Source: Clostridium tetanomorphum (GTDB lineage Bacteria > Bacillota > Clostridia > Clostridiales > Clostridiaceae). From it: a stretch of 64,000 nucleotides of DNA. Below, in pieces: positions 10,001 through 19,834 of the stretch; positions within the stretch are counted from its first letter, which is position 1, and every line of letters begins with the position of its first letter. The stretch is taken from positions 1 through 64,000 of the forward strand of contig NZ_JAGGKA010000017.1 in assembly GCF_017873215.1 (NCBI RefSeq). Direction: 5' to 3'. Position numbers and translations under genes: made by a program. Under the pieces are notes generated by a model, which was given only the letters and a program-made list of their open reading frames with translations, made no database searches and was not told the origin of the DNA.

Positions 10001-10028
10001 AATAAAGAGACTTTAAAGTCTCTTTATT
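10001..10028. terminator. intrinsic terminator after htrA
   Basis: A perfect 14+14 palindrome without spacer bases (effective loop about 4), rich in A/T at its base, in the 112-base gap between htrA and pth. It would act mainly on minus-strand htrA transcripts. Confidence 0.75.
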
Positions 10029-10053
10029 ATTATAACCATTTTATTATAATTAA

Positions 10054-11226
10054 TTATCTATCAGTCTCTTTCATTTCAGATAGTATTACTTTTAATTCCA
10101 CATTAGATCCATTTCTCCATACCTTACAAGATACTGAATCTCCTATTTTATGCTTATCTAATACTTCTGCTAAATCTTCAAAACTTTCTATCTTGATCTT
10201 ATCCACCTGTGTTATTACATCTGTTGGCTTTATACCTGCAGCTGCTGCACCTGAGTTAGATATAACTTCATTTACATAAAATCCTTTTATCTTTCCATCT
10301 TTAGAACTAACGGATTGACCTTTTACTCCTAATGCTGGTCTTTTTACTTTACCATAATTCATAAGAGAATCTATAATTCCTTTAGCTTCATTAATAGAAA
10401 TAGCAAATCCCATTCCTTCTGCTTTAGCTTCTGGCCCTATTTTAAGACTATTAATTCCTATTACTTCACCATTTTCATTACATAAGGCTCCTCCACTATT
10501 ACCTGGATTTATAGCTGCATCTGTCTGTAATACTTTATATACTGCTCCATCATATTGCATTTTTCTATTAAGTGCACTTATAATTCCTGCTGTTACAGAC
10601 CCTGCAAATTCTTCTCCAAGAGGATTACCTATAGCTACAGCTATATCTCCTACTCTTACCTTAGAAGAATCTCCAAATTTTGCCACAGGTAAATTATTGG
10701 CTTCTATTTTAATAACTGCCAAATCAGATCTCTTATCAAATCCAACAAGTTTAGCGGGTAATACTTTACCACTAGACAATTTAACAGACACTTGTGTAGC
10801 CCCTTCTATAACATGATAATTTGTTACTATATATCCATTTGGTTCAAATATTATTCCTGATCCACTTCCTTGGCTAATAGTTCCCCAAAAACTTTCTCCC
10901 TTATTATTTATACCTACTACAGCTGGACCTACCGTTTCAGCAACTTTATTTATAGCATTTTTGGAAAATTCTACACTAGCTACATTTTGTTTTGACAAAT
11001 TATTATTGGTTTTATACTGATTTTCCTGAGGAGAATATTTTTGATTAACTATATAAGCTCCACCTATTCCACCTGAAACAGCTGATACTACTATAATGGC
11101 TATCAATGTCATAAATCTGTATATTCTACCCTTTGCTTTATTTCTTCTAAACTTAATATTTCCATCCTCCGGATTTATGCTTTCCCATCTTACATCTTTT
11201 ACTTCATTAAATTTATAATCATCCAT
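10054..11226 (-). CDS. htrA: membrane-anchored HtrA/DegP-type serine protease
   Basis: The 390-residue protein has a cytoplasmic N-terminus of about 35 residues, one transmembrane helix (about 37-60) and a trypsin-like protease domain. The visible triad is His in NYHVIEGA, Asp in RSDLAVIKI and Ser in PGNSGGALC. A single PDZ domain fills the last 100 residues. Such proteases degrade or refold misfolded proteins outside the membrane. It lies directly downstream of a two-component system on the same strand with about 90 bases between, and envelope stress control by that pair is a reasonable inference. It is inserted in a block that is otherwise collinear with Bacillus. Confidence 0.92.
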   Translation of the reverse strand: MDDYKFNEVKDVRWESINPEDGNIKFRRNKAKGRIYRFMTLIAIIVVSAVSGGIGGAYIVNQKYSPQENQYKTNNNLSKQNVASVEFSKNAINKVAETVGPAVVGINNKGESFWGTISQGSGSGIIFEPNGYIVTNYHVIEGATQVSVKLSSGKVLPAKLVGFDKRSDLAVIKIEANNLPVAKFGDSSKVRVGDIAVAIGNPLGEEFAGSVTAGIISALNRKMQYDGAVYKVLQTDAAINPGNSGGALCNENGEVIGINSLKIGPEAKAEGMGFAISINEAKGIIDSLMNYGKVKRPALGVKGQSVSSKDGKIKGFYVNEVISNSGAAAAGIKPTDVITQVDKIKIESFEDLAEVLDKHKIGDSVSCKVWRNGSNVELKVILSEMKETDR

Positions 11227-11316
11227 ACTATAACACCTCCTAATCTTATAAAGAAATTATATAATGTCAATTTTACATTGCTATGAACAAAATGTTATTA
11301 ATTCATTACAAAATTT

Positions 11317-12723
11317 CTATATTTTTTTTAAGGTAAAAGTAAACATAACTCCATTTTGTTTATTTTCTACCCATACATCTTCTCCTAGTTGTGTTAATAT
11401 ACTTCTTACAATAGATAATCCAAGTCCTGTACTTATTTTAGATGATCTTGCTTTATCTGCCTTATAAAATCTTGACCAAATATATTTCTTATCTTCATCA
11501 CTTAGTTGAGTTCCACTATTAAAAACAGACACTAAAACCTTATTTGCTTTTAATTTAGTTTTTATTTCTACACTTCCACCCTCTTTAGTATATTTTATAG
11601 CATTGTCTATAAGATTAGTCACTACTTGTGTTAATCTATCTTTATCACCTACAACATATAAATCATCTTCTTGCAAACAGACATCTACATTTAACTTTTT
11701 TTCTTTAACTTTTTGTTCAAACTTAATTACAGTAAGTCTTATAATCTCGTTTATATTCACTTCTTCAATTCTTAATTTTAGTTGCCCTGCTTCAATAGCT
11801 GATAGATCCAAAAGATCATTAACTAATCTGGTCAACCTTTGAGTTTCATCATAGGCTAAAGCCAAATAATATTTTTCTTTATCCTGTGGAATAATTCCAT
11901 CCAGAATACCGCCTATAAATCCTTTTATAGAAGTTAAGGGTGAACGTATTTCATGAGATACATTTGAAATAAACTGTCTTCTATTATCTTCTATCTTCTC
12001 TAAAGACTCAGCCATTAAATTAAATGATCTGGCAAGCTCACCTATTTCATCCCCTGATTGTAAGTATACCCTTTTATCTACTTCTCCTTTTGATATTTTA
12101 TCTGCTACATAATTTATTTTCCCTAAAGGTTTAATAATTATTTTCTGTGAAAAATAATATATTATAAAGAATGATCCGATTATGGCTAATATGGCAGATA
12201 ACCATATTATGTTATATACCTTTTTTAAAGGTTCTCTTATTTCATCTATTGAAGTGTGCATTATTATAGCTCCTTTAAACATATCTTTATAAAAAATAGG
12301 AACTACAAAAGTGTGCACAGGCACAGCGAATATACTAGCATATATATCCTTTCTCTCAATACTCTTTCCAAATCTAAGTTCTTCTAACTCATTAGTTAAA
12401 ATCTGCTTCCCAATTAAGTTTTTATATTTATTATTAGATACAGCATAAATAATACCATAATTATCAGCTATCCATATATTGGTAGACAAATAATTCCCTA
12501 TATTTGAAAGCATCTCTGCAACTCGTTCATTAGACATATTTCCATCTAAATATTTAACAGCAGCTACACTTATAAATTGAGATTCATTTATTAATTGTTT
12601 TTTCCTTTGATCAAAATAATAGCTCTCAAACCAATAAGATAAAACTGCAGCAGTTACAATAAAGCTTATACTTATAATCGCAGTAAAAGTTGCTACTAAT
12701 TTTGAGAATAATCCTTTTCTCAT
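11317..12723 (-). CDS. sensor histidine kinase
   Basis: The 468-residue kinase has TM1 at about 10-31, an extracellular sensor region to about 165 and TM2 at 171-192. Then come a HAMP domain (about 195-245), a HisKA domain with phospho-acceptor His257 in SNVSHEIRSPL, and a HATPase_c domain with N box LIDNAIKYT and G box GLGLSIV. The start lies 3 bases after the stop of the response regulator, so the two are translated together. The signal it senses cannot be read from the sequence. The architecture is YycG/PhoR/ResE-like, but no specific orthologue is claimed. Confidence 0.92.
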   Translation of the reverse strand: MRKGLFSKLVATFTAIISISFIVTAAVLSYWFESYYFDQRKKQLINESQFISVAAVKYLDGNMSNERVAEMLSNIGNYLSTNIWIADNYGIIYAVSNNKYKNLIGKQILTNELEELRFGKSIERKDIYASIFAVPVHTFVVPIFYKDMFKGAIIMHTSIDEIREPLKKVYNIIWLSAILAIIGSFFIIYYFSQKIIIKPLGKINYVADKISKGEVDKRVYLQSGDEIGELARSFNLMAESLEKIEDNRRQFISNVSHEIRSPLTSIKGFIGGILDGIIPQDKEKYYLALAYDETQRLTRLVNDLLDLSAIEAGQLKLRIEEVNINEIIRLTVIKFEQKVKEKKLNVDVCLQEDDLYVVGDKDRLTQVVTNLIDNAIKYTKEGGSVEIKTKLKANKVLVSVFNSGTQLSDEDKKYIWSRFYKADKARSSKISTGLGLSIVRSILTQLGEDVWVENKQNGVMFTFTLKKI

Positions 12724-12726
12724 ATA

Positions 12727-13413
12727 TTATTTCACCTCAAATTTATATCCAACACCCCACACTGTTTCTATTTGCCAATTAGATCCTTTTTCCAACTTTT
12801 CCCTAAGCCTTTTTACATGTACATCTACAGTTCTTGAATCTCCAGGGTAGTCATATCCCCATACTTCACATAATAACTGTTCTCTAGTAAATACTCTATT
12901 TTTATTACTAGCTAAATAATATAATAACTCAAATTCCTTTGGTGGCATCTTAATTTCTTTGCCATTAAATATAACATTATAAGAATTTATATCTATAACT
13001 AAATCGTCAAAATTTAATGCCTCTCTATTATCATTTTCTAAATTATATCTCCTTAAAACTGCTTTTACTCTTGCAAGTAATTCTTTAGGTTCAAATGGTT
13101 TTACTATATAGTCATCTGCTCCTAATTCTAATCCTAATACTTTATCAAAAGTTTCTCCTTTTGCTGTCAACATTATTACAGGTGTTTCATGGTCTTTTCT
13201 TATCCATTTTAGAACATCTATACCGTCAGTATGAGGTAGCATTATATCTAGAAGCACCAAATCAGGCTTATATTCTAAAAATGCTTCCTGTGCATCCTTT
13301 CCATCATTACTTATTCTAGTAGCATAGTTTGAACTCTCTAAATACATCTTTATTACTTCACATATGTTTTCATCATCATCTACAATTAATATTTTACCTA
13401 TCTTACCTTCCAT
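12727..13413 (-). CDS. OmpR/PhoB-family response regulator
   Basis: The 228-residue protein has a receiver domain with the acidic pair DDDE, phospho-acceptor Asp in LVLLDIMLP, the switch Thr in MLTAKGE and Lys in IVKPFEPKE. A winged-helix DNA-binding domain follows, ending SRTVDVHVKRLREKLE and VWGVGYKF. It is the partner of the histidine kinase that follows 3 bases later. The likely target is htrA, the next gene, but no binding site was identified. Confidence 0.94.
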   Translation of the reverse strand: MEGKIGKILIVDDDENICEVIKMYLESSNYATRISNDGKDAQEAFLEYKPDLVLLDIMLPHTDGIDVLKWIRKDHETPVIMLTAKGETFDKVLGLELGADDYIVKPFEPKELLARVKAVLRRYNLENDNREALNFDDLVIDINSYNVIFNGKEIKMPPKEFELLYYLASNKNRVFTREQLLCEVWGYDYPGDSRTVDVHVKRLREKLEKGSNWQIETVWGVGYKFEVK

Positions 13414-13557
13414 ATTAAATTCCTCCTCTTTCTATATACAAACAATGTATTATCTTTAATTTATCACATACTAGCATTACTTTAATAGTATATTATTAAA
13501 ATGTTACAAATTATTTACTACTTATCATCTATATTATAATTCCCTAAAAATAAAAAA

Positions 13558-13587
13558 GGCATAAAAGATTTACAAATCTTTTATGCC
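13558..13587 (-). terminator. intrinsic terminator after prs
   Basis: A perfect 14-bp stem (13558-13571 with 13574-13587), followed on the minus strand by TTTTTTATTTTT. It lies 11 bases past the prs stop. Confidence 0.9.
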
Positions 13588-13598
13588 CATAATTTCTA

Positions 13599-14555
13599 TT
13601 AATCAAACAATTTACTTACTGATATTTCTTCATATATTCTTCTTATAGCTTCAGCAAATACAGGAGCTACAGATAAAGTCTTGAATTTATCACTCTTTTT
13701 ATGATCTGGTAGTTCAATTGTATTTAACATTATAAGTTCTTTTATAGCTGATTCATTAATTCTTTCTATAGCTGGTCCGGATAAAACTGCATGTGTACAA
13801 CAAGCATATACATCCTTAGCTCCCATTTTTACTAATGCATTAGCTCCATTTGCTATAGTCCCAGCAGTATCTATCATATCATCAATCAATATACAAGTCT
13901 TATCTTTTATATCTCCTATTACATGCATAATTTCTGATACATTTGGTTTTGGTCTTCTCTTATCTATTATAGCTATTGGTGCATGGATTCTATCTGCAAA
14001 TTTTCTTGCTCTAGTAACACTTCCAAGATCAGGTGATACAACTACTACATCATCTCTTTGATCAAATCCATTTTGAGCGAAATATTTACCTAATATAGGT
14101 ACTCCTAATAAATGATCTACTGGAATATCAAAATATCCTTGGATCTGCGCAGCATGCAAGTCCATAGTTAAAACTCTATCAGCTCCCGCAGCTGTTAAAA
14201 GATCTGCCACCAATTTAGAAGTAATTGGATCTCTAGCTTTTGCTTTTCTATCCTGTCTTGCATATCCATAATAAGGAATTACTGCAGTTATTCTTCCTGC
14301 TGATGCTCTCTTAAATGCATCTATCATTATAAGTAATTCCATTAAATTATCATTGACAGGTGCGTTAGTTGACTGGATTATAAATGCATCTATTCCTCTT
14401 ACAGTTTCATTAATATCTACACATATTTCTCCATCACTAAATGTTCCTACTTTTGCATCACCTAATGGCACTCCCAATATATCTGCTATATCTTGTGCTA
14501 ATTTCTTGTTTGCATTACCAGTAAAAATTTTGATACTTTTTCCATGGCTTATCAT
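13599..14555 (-). CDS. prs: ribose-phosphate pyrophosphokinase (PRPP synthetase)
   Basis: The 318-residue protein is a typical class I enzyme that makes PRPP from ribose 5-phosphate and ATP for nucleotide, His and Trp synthesis. Visible signatures are [10 protein letters not shown], the ATP-binding [10 protein letters not shown], the metal-binding [12 protein letters not shown] and the PRPP loop [19 protein letters not shown] lies 8 bases before the ATG. It follows glmU with a 19-base gap, as in Bacillus, and probably shares its transcript up to the strong terminator. Confidence 0.97.
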   Translation of the reverse strand: MISHGKSIKIFTGNANKKLAQDIADILGVPLGDAKVGTFSDGEICVDINETVRGIDAFIIQSTNAPVNDNLMELLIMIDAFKRASAGRITAVIPYYGYARQDRKAKARDPITSKLVADLLTAAGADRVLTMDLHAAQIQGYFDIPVDHLLGVPILGKYFAQNGFDQRDDVVVVSPDLGSVTRARKFADRIHAPIAIIDKRRPKPNVSEIMHVIGDIKDKTCILIDDMIDTAGTIANGANALVKMGAKDVYACCTHAVLSGPAIERINESAIKELIMLNTIELPDHKKSDKFKTLSVAPVFAEAIRRIYEEISVSKLFD

Positions 14556-14574
14556 TCCGTGAACCTCCTTGGTA

Positions 14575-15945
14575 TTATTTTTTAAATCCTTTTTTTGTTA
14601 CCCATTCTTCTTTATTTATTTGCCTTGCTCTCGCTATTGCTAAAGAATTTTTAGGAACTTCTTCTGTTATAGTTGATCCCGCTGCTATATATGAATTATC
14701 ATCAACCTTCACAGGGGAAACTAAATTTGTATTACATCCTATAAAAGCATTATTGCCTATAATAGTCTTATATTTTTTCTGTCCATCATAATTTACAACT
14801 ACAGTTCCACAACCAAAATTACACTTTTCCCCTACCTCTGCATCACCTATATAAGTTAAATGTGATACTTTAGTATTATCTCCTATAGTTGACTTTTTAA
14901 TTTCTACAAAGTCCCCTATTCTAACTGATTTTCCTATTACACTTTCAGGTCTTATATAAGCAAAAGGTCCTACTGTTGTATTTTCTCCTACCTGACTTTC
15001 TAATATAACTGAACTTTGTATTGTAACTCCACTTTCAATTAAGCTATCCTTTATTCTTGAATTTTGATATAAAATACAATCTTCTTTGATAATTGTATCT
15101 CCCTGTATCAAGTTTCCAGGATATATTATAGTATCATTTCCAATTTTTACATTCCAATCAATGTAAGTATTTTCTGGATCTATCAAAGTTACTCCATTAT
15201 CCATGTGCTTCTCATTTATCCTTTTTCTCATTATCTTTTCTACATCTGATAATTGAAGTCTGGAATTAACCCCCATAGTTTCTTCAAAAGGTACTGGAAT
15301 AGCTCCAATTTTTTCTCCATCTTTTTTTAGTATCTCAATAATATCTGTTAAGTAGTATTCTCCTTGAGCATTATCATTAGATAGCTTGTCAACACTACTT
15401 AAAAGTGACTCTATATCAAAACAATACATACCAGCATTTATTTCATTGATCATTAATTCTTCTTCTGAACAATCTTTATGCTCTACTATTTTGTTTACTT
15501 CTCCATTATTTTTTCTTATTATTCTTCCATATCCATAGGGATTTTCGACTATTGAAGTGAGTATTGTCCCTTTATAATTATTACTTTCATGGAAATTTAG
15601 TAATTTCTCTACTGTATCTGCAGTTATTAAAGGTGCATCTCCTGTAAATATAGCAACTGTTCCTTTTTTATTAAATAAAAATTCTTTTGCACATTTAACT
15701 GCATGCCCTGTTCCTAACTGTTTTTCTTGAAGTGAATAAGACACATTTCTAGACTTAGTACTTTCCTTTACTTTTTCTGCTCCTTTTCCAACGATTACAT
15801 TTACATCGTTAATACCAGATTCACGCATAATGTCTATAACATGATTAATCATTTCTTTACCACATACTTTATGAAGAACCTTTGGTATAGCAGATTTCAT
15901 TCTTTTTCCTTCTCCTGCTGCTAATAATACAGCACAATTATACAT
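14575..15945 (-). CDS. glmU: bifunctional UDP-GlcNAc pyrophosphorylase / glucosamine-1-P acetyltransferase
   Basis: At 456 residues it matches GlmU. The N-terminal uridyltransferase has the nucleotide loop [12 protein letters not shown] and the metal-binding IFTGDAPL. The C-terminal half is a left-handed beta-helix of hexapeptide repeats with the acetyltransferase active-site region around [13 protein letters not shown]. The enzyme makes UDP-GlcNAc, the precursor used by MurA (encoded at 39.9 kb) for peptidoglycan. The order spoVG-glmU-prs is conserved with Bacillus. Confidence 0.97.
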   Translation of the reverse strand: MYNCAVLLAAGEGKRMKSAIPKVLHKVCGKEMINHVIDIMRESGINDVNVIVGKGAEKVKESTKSRNVSYSLQEKQLGTGHAVKCAKEFLFNKKGTVAIFTGDAPLITADTVEKLLNFHESNNYKGTILTSIVENPYGYGRIIRKNNGEVNKIVEHKDCSEEELMINEINAGMYCFDIESLLSSVDKLSNDNAQGEYYLTDIIEILKKDGEKIGAIPVPFEETMGVNSRLQLSDVEKIMRKRINEKHMDNGVTLIDPENTYIDWNVKIGNDTIIYPGNLIQGDTIIKEDCILYQNSRIKDSLIESGVTIQSSVILESQVGENTTVGPFAYIRPESVIGKSVRIGDFVEIKKSTIGDNTKVSHLTYIGDAEVGEKCNFGCGTVVVNYDGQKKYKTIIGNNAFIGCNTNLVSPVKVDDNSYIAAGSTITEEVPKNSLAIARARQINKEEWVTKKGFKK

Positions 15946-16076
15946 TTTACCACCTCTTTATGGGCATATATTTACATAATTCTCCTTTTTGCTTTTAAAA
16001 TCATCCTATACTATTATATTTTATATGTATAATATTTGCAACCTCATACTGGATTTTCAGAAAATTTGCCAAATAT

Positions 16077-16102
16077 AAAAAGGAGTATCACTACTCCTTT
16101 TT
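16077..16102 (-). terminator. intrinsic terminator after spoVG
   Basis: An 11-bp stem (16077-16087 with 16092-16102) and a 4-base loop, located 14 bases past the spoVG stop. The A/T end supplies the U tract. Confidence 0.8.
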
Positions 16103-16115
16103 ACTCTTTAAAATT

Positions 16116-16424
<309 letters not shown>

Positions 16425-16439
16425 TTATGTACATATAAT

Positions 16440-16464
16440 ATTCTCTACGTTTTTTATTTTTCCT
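16440..16464 (-). promoter_or_regulatory. probable sigma-H promoter of spoVG
   Basis: On the minus strand AGGAAAA (-35) is followed after 14 bases by GAAT (-10), near the sigma-H consensus AGGAWWT-12/13-HGAAT. The -10 element is about 37 bases before the spoVG start. Bacillus spoVG is the archetypal sigma-H gene, so the match is plausible but inferred. Confidence 0.55.
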
Positions 16465-16502
16465 TCTTTATTTCAAAAAAATTATAAAATTTTTAGAAAA
16501 TT

Positions 16503-17321
16503 TTATAATTTGATTTTTAAAGATGGTTCTAAAATAGCATTATTATTCTCATCCAATCCATTAAATTCTATAATAGACATGTATTCACTAACTAATTTTT
16601 GCTTTATATCAACATTATCTACTAATACACCTATTCCAATTAATTCACTATCAAACTCTTTTAATAAATCTATTATGCCAAAAGCTGTTCCTCCTGCCTT
16701 CATAAAATCATCAATAAATATACATTTACTTCCAGGTTTGATAGCTCTTTTAGAAAGCGACATATTTTGTATTCTATTAGTTGATCCTGACACATAGTTG
16801 ATACTAACAGTAGGACCTTCAGTTACTTTGTTTTCTCGTCTTACAACCACTAACTGTACTCCAAGCATTCTAGCAACTTCATATGCCAAAGGTATTCCTT
16901 TAGTTTCAACAGTAACAACATAGTCAATCTTAGAATTATTAAATGTAGATGCTAATATAGTTCCAGCCTTATATATTACTTCTGGATTAAACATCAAATC
17001 TGTAACGTAGAGAAAGTTCCCTGGTATTATTCTTTCTCTATCTTTTAAAATAATACATAATTCCTCAGCAAATTTTATACTTTGTTCTTTAGATATACCA
17101 CAAACATACTTAACTCCACCTGCTGCCCCTGGAATAGTTTCAATCCTTCCTATTGACAGCTTAGTTAAAATATCTTTAACAGCAATTAAATCTTCACTTA
17201 CAGTAGACTTTGCTGCATTAAACATTTCAGTAAACTTATTTAAATTTATTATTTTGTTTGGATTTTCAATTAACATTTTAGTTATTGCAGATATTCTCTG
17301 GTTTCTAGTAAACTTTTCCAT
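16503..17321 (-). CDS. purR: purine operon repressor PurR
   Basis: The 272-residue protein has a winged-helix N-terminus (about 1-75) and a phosphoribosyltransferase-like domain with the PRPP loop CIFIDDFMKAGGTA. It would sense PRPP and repress purine genes in Gram-positive bacteria. It heads the purR-spoVG-glmU-prs order, and prs (PRPP synthesis) lies three genes downstream. In Bacillus yabJ lies between purR and spoVG; it is absent here. Confidence 0.95.
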   Translation of the reverse strand: MEKFTRNQRISAITKMLIENPNKIINLNKFTEMFNAAKSTVSEDLIAVKDILTKLSIGRIETIPGAAGGVKYVCGISKEQSIKFAEELCIILKDRERIIPGNFLYVTDLMFNPEVIYKAGTILASTFNNSKIDYVVTVETKGIPLAYEVARMLGVQLVVVRRENKVTEGPTVSINYVSGSTNRIQNMSLSKRAIKPGSKCIFIDDFMKAGGTAFGIIDLLKEFDSELIGIGVLVDNVDIKQKLVSEYMSIIEFNGLDENNNAILEPSLKIKL

Positions 17322-17511
17322 TATATCACCTATCTATCTAAATTTACGAATTATTTTATTATTAATTTATCTTATTATTCATATTCTATTCTAAAACATG
17401 ATTATAATCAATACTTGATAAAAATATAATATAAATAATATTAAAGTGTTTTTTTCCCTCTTTTTTGTATATAATTATTAAATGGAGTTAATTTTTAAGG
17501 AGATGATAATA

Positions 17512-18888
17512 TTGTCACTTGATTTCATGAAAAATAAAAACATAAAAATACATTTTATAGGTATAGGTGGAATAAGCATGAGTGGATTAGCAGAAATATT
17601 ATTAGAGAGAGGTTATAATGTTTCTGGTTCTGATATGAATGAATCTTCTATAACTAATAAGCTTTGTAAAATGGGTGCTCATATATATATCGGCCATAAT
17701 GAAAACAACTTAGATAACGTAGATTTAGTAGTTTATACTGCAGCTATATCAAAAAATAACCCTGAACTTGTAAAAGCCAATAAAATGAATATTCCTACTA
17801 TGGATAGAGCAGAATTCCTTGGAAAGTTAATGGAGAATCATAAATTTAATATAGCTATTTCAGGTACTCATGGCAAAACTACCACTACCTCAATGATATC
17901 TCACATAACTCTTAAAGCTAATTTAGATCCAACTATTTTAGTAGGTGGTGAATTAGATATAATAGATGGTAACGTTAGAACAGGGAAAAGTGAATATTTT
18001 ATAACTGAAGCCTGTGAATATAAAGCTTCATTCCTCAAATTTTTTCCTTATATAGGTGTTATATTAAATATAGACGCAGACCACTTAGATTATTATAAAG
18101 ATATTTATGATATACAAAATACATTTATAAAATTTGTTCAGTTGATTCCTAATGACGGATATTTAGTAGCTTGTTCAGAAGATGATAATATGGACAAAGT
18201 TTTATCAGAGGCCAAATGTAATAAAATAACTTATGGACTTAATAAAGGTGATATTCAAGCAAAAAACATAGTGTTTGATGACAAAGGTTGTGCTTCTTTT
18301 GATGTAATTAAAAATAATAATAAACTATTTGAAGTAAAACTCAATGTTCCAGGTAAACATAACATATTAAATGCTTTAGCTAGTATTAGTATATCTTTAA
18401 TTCTTAATATAAAAAATGAATTTATTACAGAAGGATTAGAAAGTTTTTATGGAACTCATAGAAGGTTTGAGCTTAAAGGAATAAAGAATGATATAACCAT
18501 AGTAGATGATTATGCTCATCATCCTACTGAAATAAAAGCAACCCTTAGTGCTGCAAAAAACTATCCTCACAATAGAATATTGTGTGTGTTTCAACCACAT
18601 ACCTTCACAAGAACTCATACTCTATTCAATGAATTTACGGAAAGTTTCTATGATGTAGATAAATTAATACTAGCAGATATATATGCTGCTAGAGAACAAG
18701 ATACAGGTATAGTAAGCTCAGACAAATTAGGAAATAAATTAAGAGAAAAAAATGTTAACTGTATAAATCTTCACGGCTTTGAAGATATAGTAAATTATTT
18801 AAAAAATGAACTAAAACCTGGTGACTTACTACTAACAGTTGGTGCCGGAGATATATACAAAGTTGGCGAAATGTTTATTAACAATTAA
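17512..18888 (+). CDS. murC: UDP-N-acetylmuramate-L-alanine ligase
   Basis: This Mur ligase of 458 residues begins after a TTG start with AAGGAG 9 bases upstream; an in-frame ATG at 17482 has no such site. The N-terminal Rossmann part has [14 protein letters not shown]. The ATP loop is [13 protein letters not shown] and the central domain has [10 protein letters not shown]. It adds L-alanine to UDP-MurNAc in the cytoplasm, the first amino acid of the peptidoglycan stem. It is divergent from purR, with about 190 bases between. Confidence 0.95.
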   Translation: MSLDFMKNKNIKIHFIGIGGISMSGLAEILLERGYNVSGSDMNESSITNKLCKMGAHIYIGHNENNLDNVDLVVYTAAISKNNPELVKANKMNIPTMDRAEFLGKLMENHKFNIAISGTHGKTTTTSMISHITLKANLDPTILVGGELDIIDGNVRTGKSEYFITEACEYKASFLKFFPYIGVILNIDADHLDYYKDIYDIQNTFIKFVQLIPNDGYLVACSEDDNMDKVLSEAKCNKITYGLNKGDIQAKNIVFDDKGCASFDVIKNNNKLFEVKLNVPGKHNILNALASISISLILNIKNEFITEGLESFYGTHRRFELKGIKNDITIVDDYAHHPTEIKATLSAAKNYPHNRILCVFQPHTFTRTHTLFNEFTESFYDVDKLILADIYAAREQDTGIVSSDKLGNKLREKNVNCINLHGFEDIVNYLKNELKPGDLLLTVGAGDIYKVGEMFINN

Positions 18889-18921
18889 CTCGACTATAAT
18901 TTTTTATAATTATAAGGGTGT

Positions 18922-18973
18922 AAAACACCTCCAATATGGTAACACTAAATATAAGTCTTATTGGAGGTGTTTT
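18922..18973 (+). terminator. hairpin after murC that contains the next gene's ribosome binding site
   Basis: A perfect 15-bp stem (18922-18936 with 18959-18973) and a 22-base loop, followed by Ts to 18975. The right arm includes TTGGAGGTG, the ribosome binding site of the GTG-start gene at 18976. The structure may end murC transcripts and also hide that site on read-through RNA. Confidence 0.75.
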
Positions 18974-18975
18974 TT

Positions 18976-19293
18976 GTGAGAAATTTTTTAATCTCGGCTG
19001 CAATAAATATTGTATTAATTTTTGCATCTTACTTTGTTTTTAAAAATGTACTAAGTGGCCCTACAAGACATAGATTATATGAGAAATTCTTTAGTTCTCT
19101 TTCTAAATTTATAATATATCTCTTCATTATTACAGTAGTTATAACTGGGCTAACAGCATTTATTCTATATAAAACTAGATTTATAGCGTATGTAAATGTA
19201 GTAGCTCCTTCATTATTGTCTTTATTAGTTGGATTTATAATGTCTACTGTACCAACAAGAGGTAGCGGAGATAAAAACAAAAAAAAGGGGTAA
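18976..19293 (+). CDS. small two-helix membrane protein of unknown function
   Basis: The 105-residue protein starts at a GTG with GGAGGTG 6 bases upstream. It has a hydrophobic helix at the N-terminus (about 3-24), a basic segment, a second helix (about 43-66) and a third hydrophobic stretch near 70-90, then a charged tail ending KNKKKG. No catalytic motif is visible and the family is not recognised. Its ribosome binding site is inside the hairpin behind murC, and it has its own terminator. Expression from a promoter inside or after the hairpin loop is possible but none is obvious. Confidence 0.7.
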   Translation: MRNFLISAAINIVLIFASYFVFKNVLSGPTRHRLYEKFFSSLSKFIIYLFIITVVITGLTAFILYKTRFIAYVNVVAPSLLSLLVGFIMSTVPTRGSGDKNKKKG

Positions 19294-19321
19294 ACACTTT
19301 ACTATGTGTTACCCCTTTTTC
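19282..19321 (+). terminator. intrinsic terminator after the small membrane gene
   Basis: The arms AAAAAGGGGTAA-CAC and GTGTTACCCCTTTTT pair with one bulged base and are followed by T-rich sequence. The left arm overlaps the last codons of the gene. Confidence 0.8.
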
Positions 19322-19345
19322 TCCTAAGTAAAATTAAATTATCTA

Positions 19346-19374
19346 TTGATTTTTATCTATAAATAAACTATAAT
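19346..19374 (+). promoter_or_regulatory. sigma-A promoter of the first tRNA-Pro gene
   Basis: TTGATT, a 17-base spacer and TATAAT. The -10 element ends 12 bases before the tRNA, so the 5' leader would be about 6 bases. Confidence 0.7.
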
Positions 19375-19386
19375 GTTAATGTACTT

Positions 19387-19462
19387 CGGGGTGTGGCGCA
19401 GATGGGAGCGCGCGTGGTTTGGGACCATGAGGTCGCAGGTTCAATCCCTGTCACCCCGACCA
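19387..19462 (+). tRNA. tRNA-Pro (anticodon TGG)
   Basis: A complete 76-base cloverleaf. The acceptor CGGGGTG pairs with CACCCCG, the D stem is GCGC/GCGC, the anticodon stem CGTGG/CCATG encloses loop TTTGGGA with anticodon TGG at 34-36, and the T arm carries GGTTCAATCC. The CCA end is encoded. TGG reads CCA and, by wobble, other proline codons. Confidence 0.96.
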
Positions 19463-19494
19463 AGAGTTGTTATTTTCATAACAACTCTTTTTTT
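19462..19494 (+). terminator. intrinsic terminator after tRNA-Pro(TGG)
   Basis: A 12-bp stem (AAGAGTTGTTAT with ATAACAACTCTT) and a TTTC loop, followed by a T run, starting directly after the CCA end. Confidence 0.9.
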
Positions 19495-19562
19495 ATAATT
19501 AATTAATTGAATATTTCTTTCATCTCCCATAACTCTTATTTAAAGTTCTATCTATATTCCTA

Positions 19563-19591
19563 TTGAATTTAATTTTTCATTTATGTATAAT
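19563..19591 (+). promoter_or_regulatory. sigma-A promoter of the second tRNA-Pro gene
   Basis: TTGAAT, a 17-base spacer and TATAAT, ending 8 bases before the tRNA. Each of the two tRNA genes is therefore its own transcription unit. Confidence 0.7.
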
Positions 19592-19599
19592 AATGGTAA

Positions 19600-19675
19600 C
19601 GGGGTATAGCGCAGACGGGAGCGCGCGTGGTTCGGGACCATGAGGTCGCAGGTTCAATCCCTGTTACCCCGACCA
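19600..19675 (+). tRNA. tRNA-Pro (anticodon CGG)
   Basis: A complete 76-base cloverleaf: acceptor CGGGGTA with TACCCCG, anticodon loop TTCGGGA giving CGG, the same D and T arms as the neighbour, CCA encoded. It differs from the TGG copy at only a few positions, two of which are a compensated acceptor pair and another the wobble base. Duplication followed by an anticodon change is the simple explanation. It would read CCG, a rare codon in such an AT-rich genome. Confidence 0.95.
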
Positions 19676-19741
19676 TAAGCTAAATTTATTGTGATTTTCT
19701 ATACATACAAACATTAAATAATGGATAAAATAATTACAAAA

Positions 19742-19773
19742 TAGTGGGTGAAATACATCCACTTTATTTATTT
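19742..19773 (+). terminator. weak terminator after tRNA-Pro(CGG)
   Basis: TAGTGGGTG and CATCCACTTTA pair with one G-U pair, followed by a T-rich stretch before the hydrogenase gene. Confidence 0.5.
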
Positions 19774-19834
19774 TATTTTTATGATATAATAGCAATAATA
19801 ATTAGCTTTGCTCAAGAAAAGGAGTTGTCATATA

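Noticed and set aside
17482-17511. Upstream ATG as the murC start
   Set aside because: AAGGAG lies after this ATG and 9 bases before the in-frame TTG at 17512, which also gives the normal MurC length.
17322-17511. PurR box between purR and murC
   Set aside because: Only one CGAA core (near 17347) is present, and the flanking bases do not match the paired PurBox pattern.
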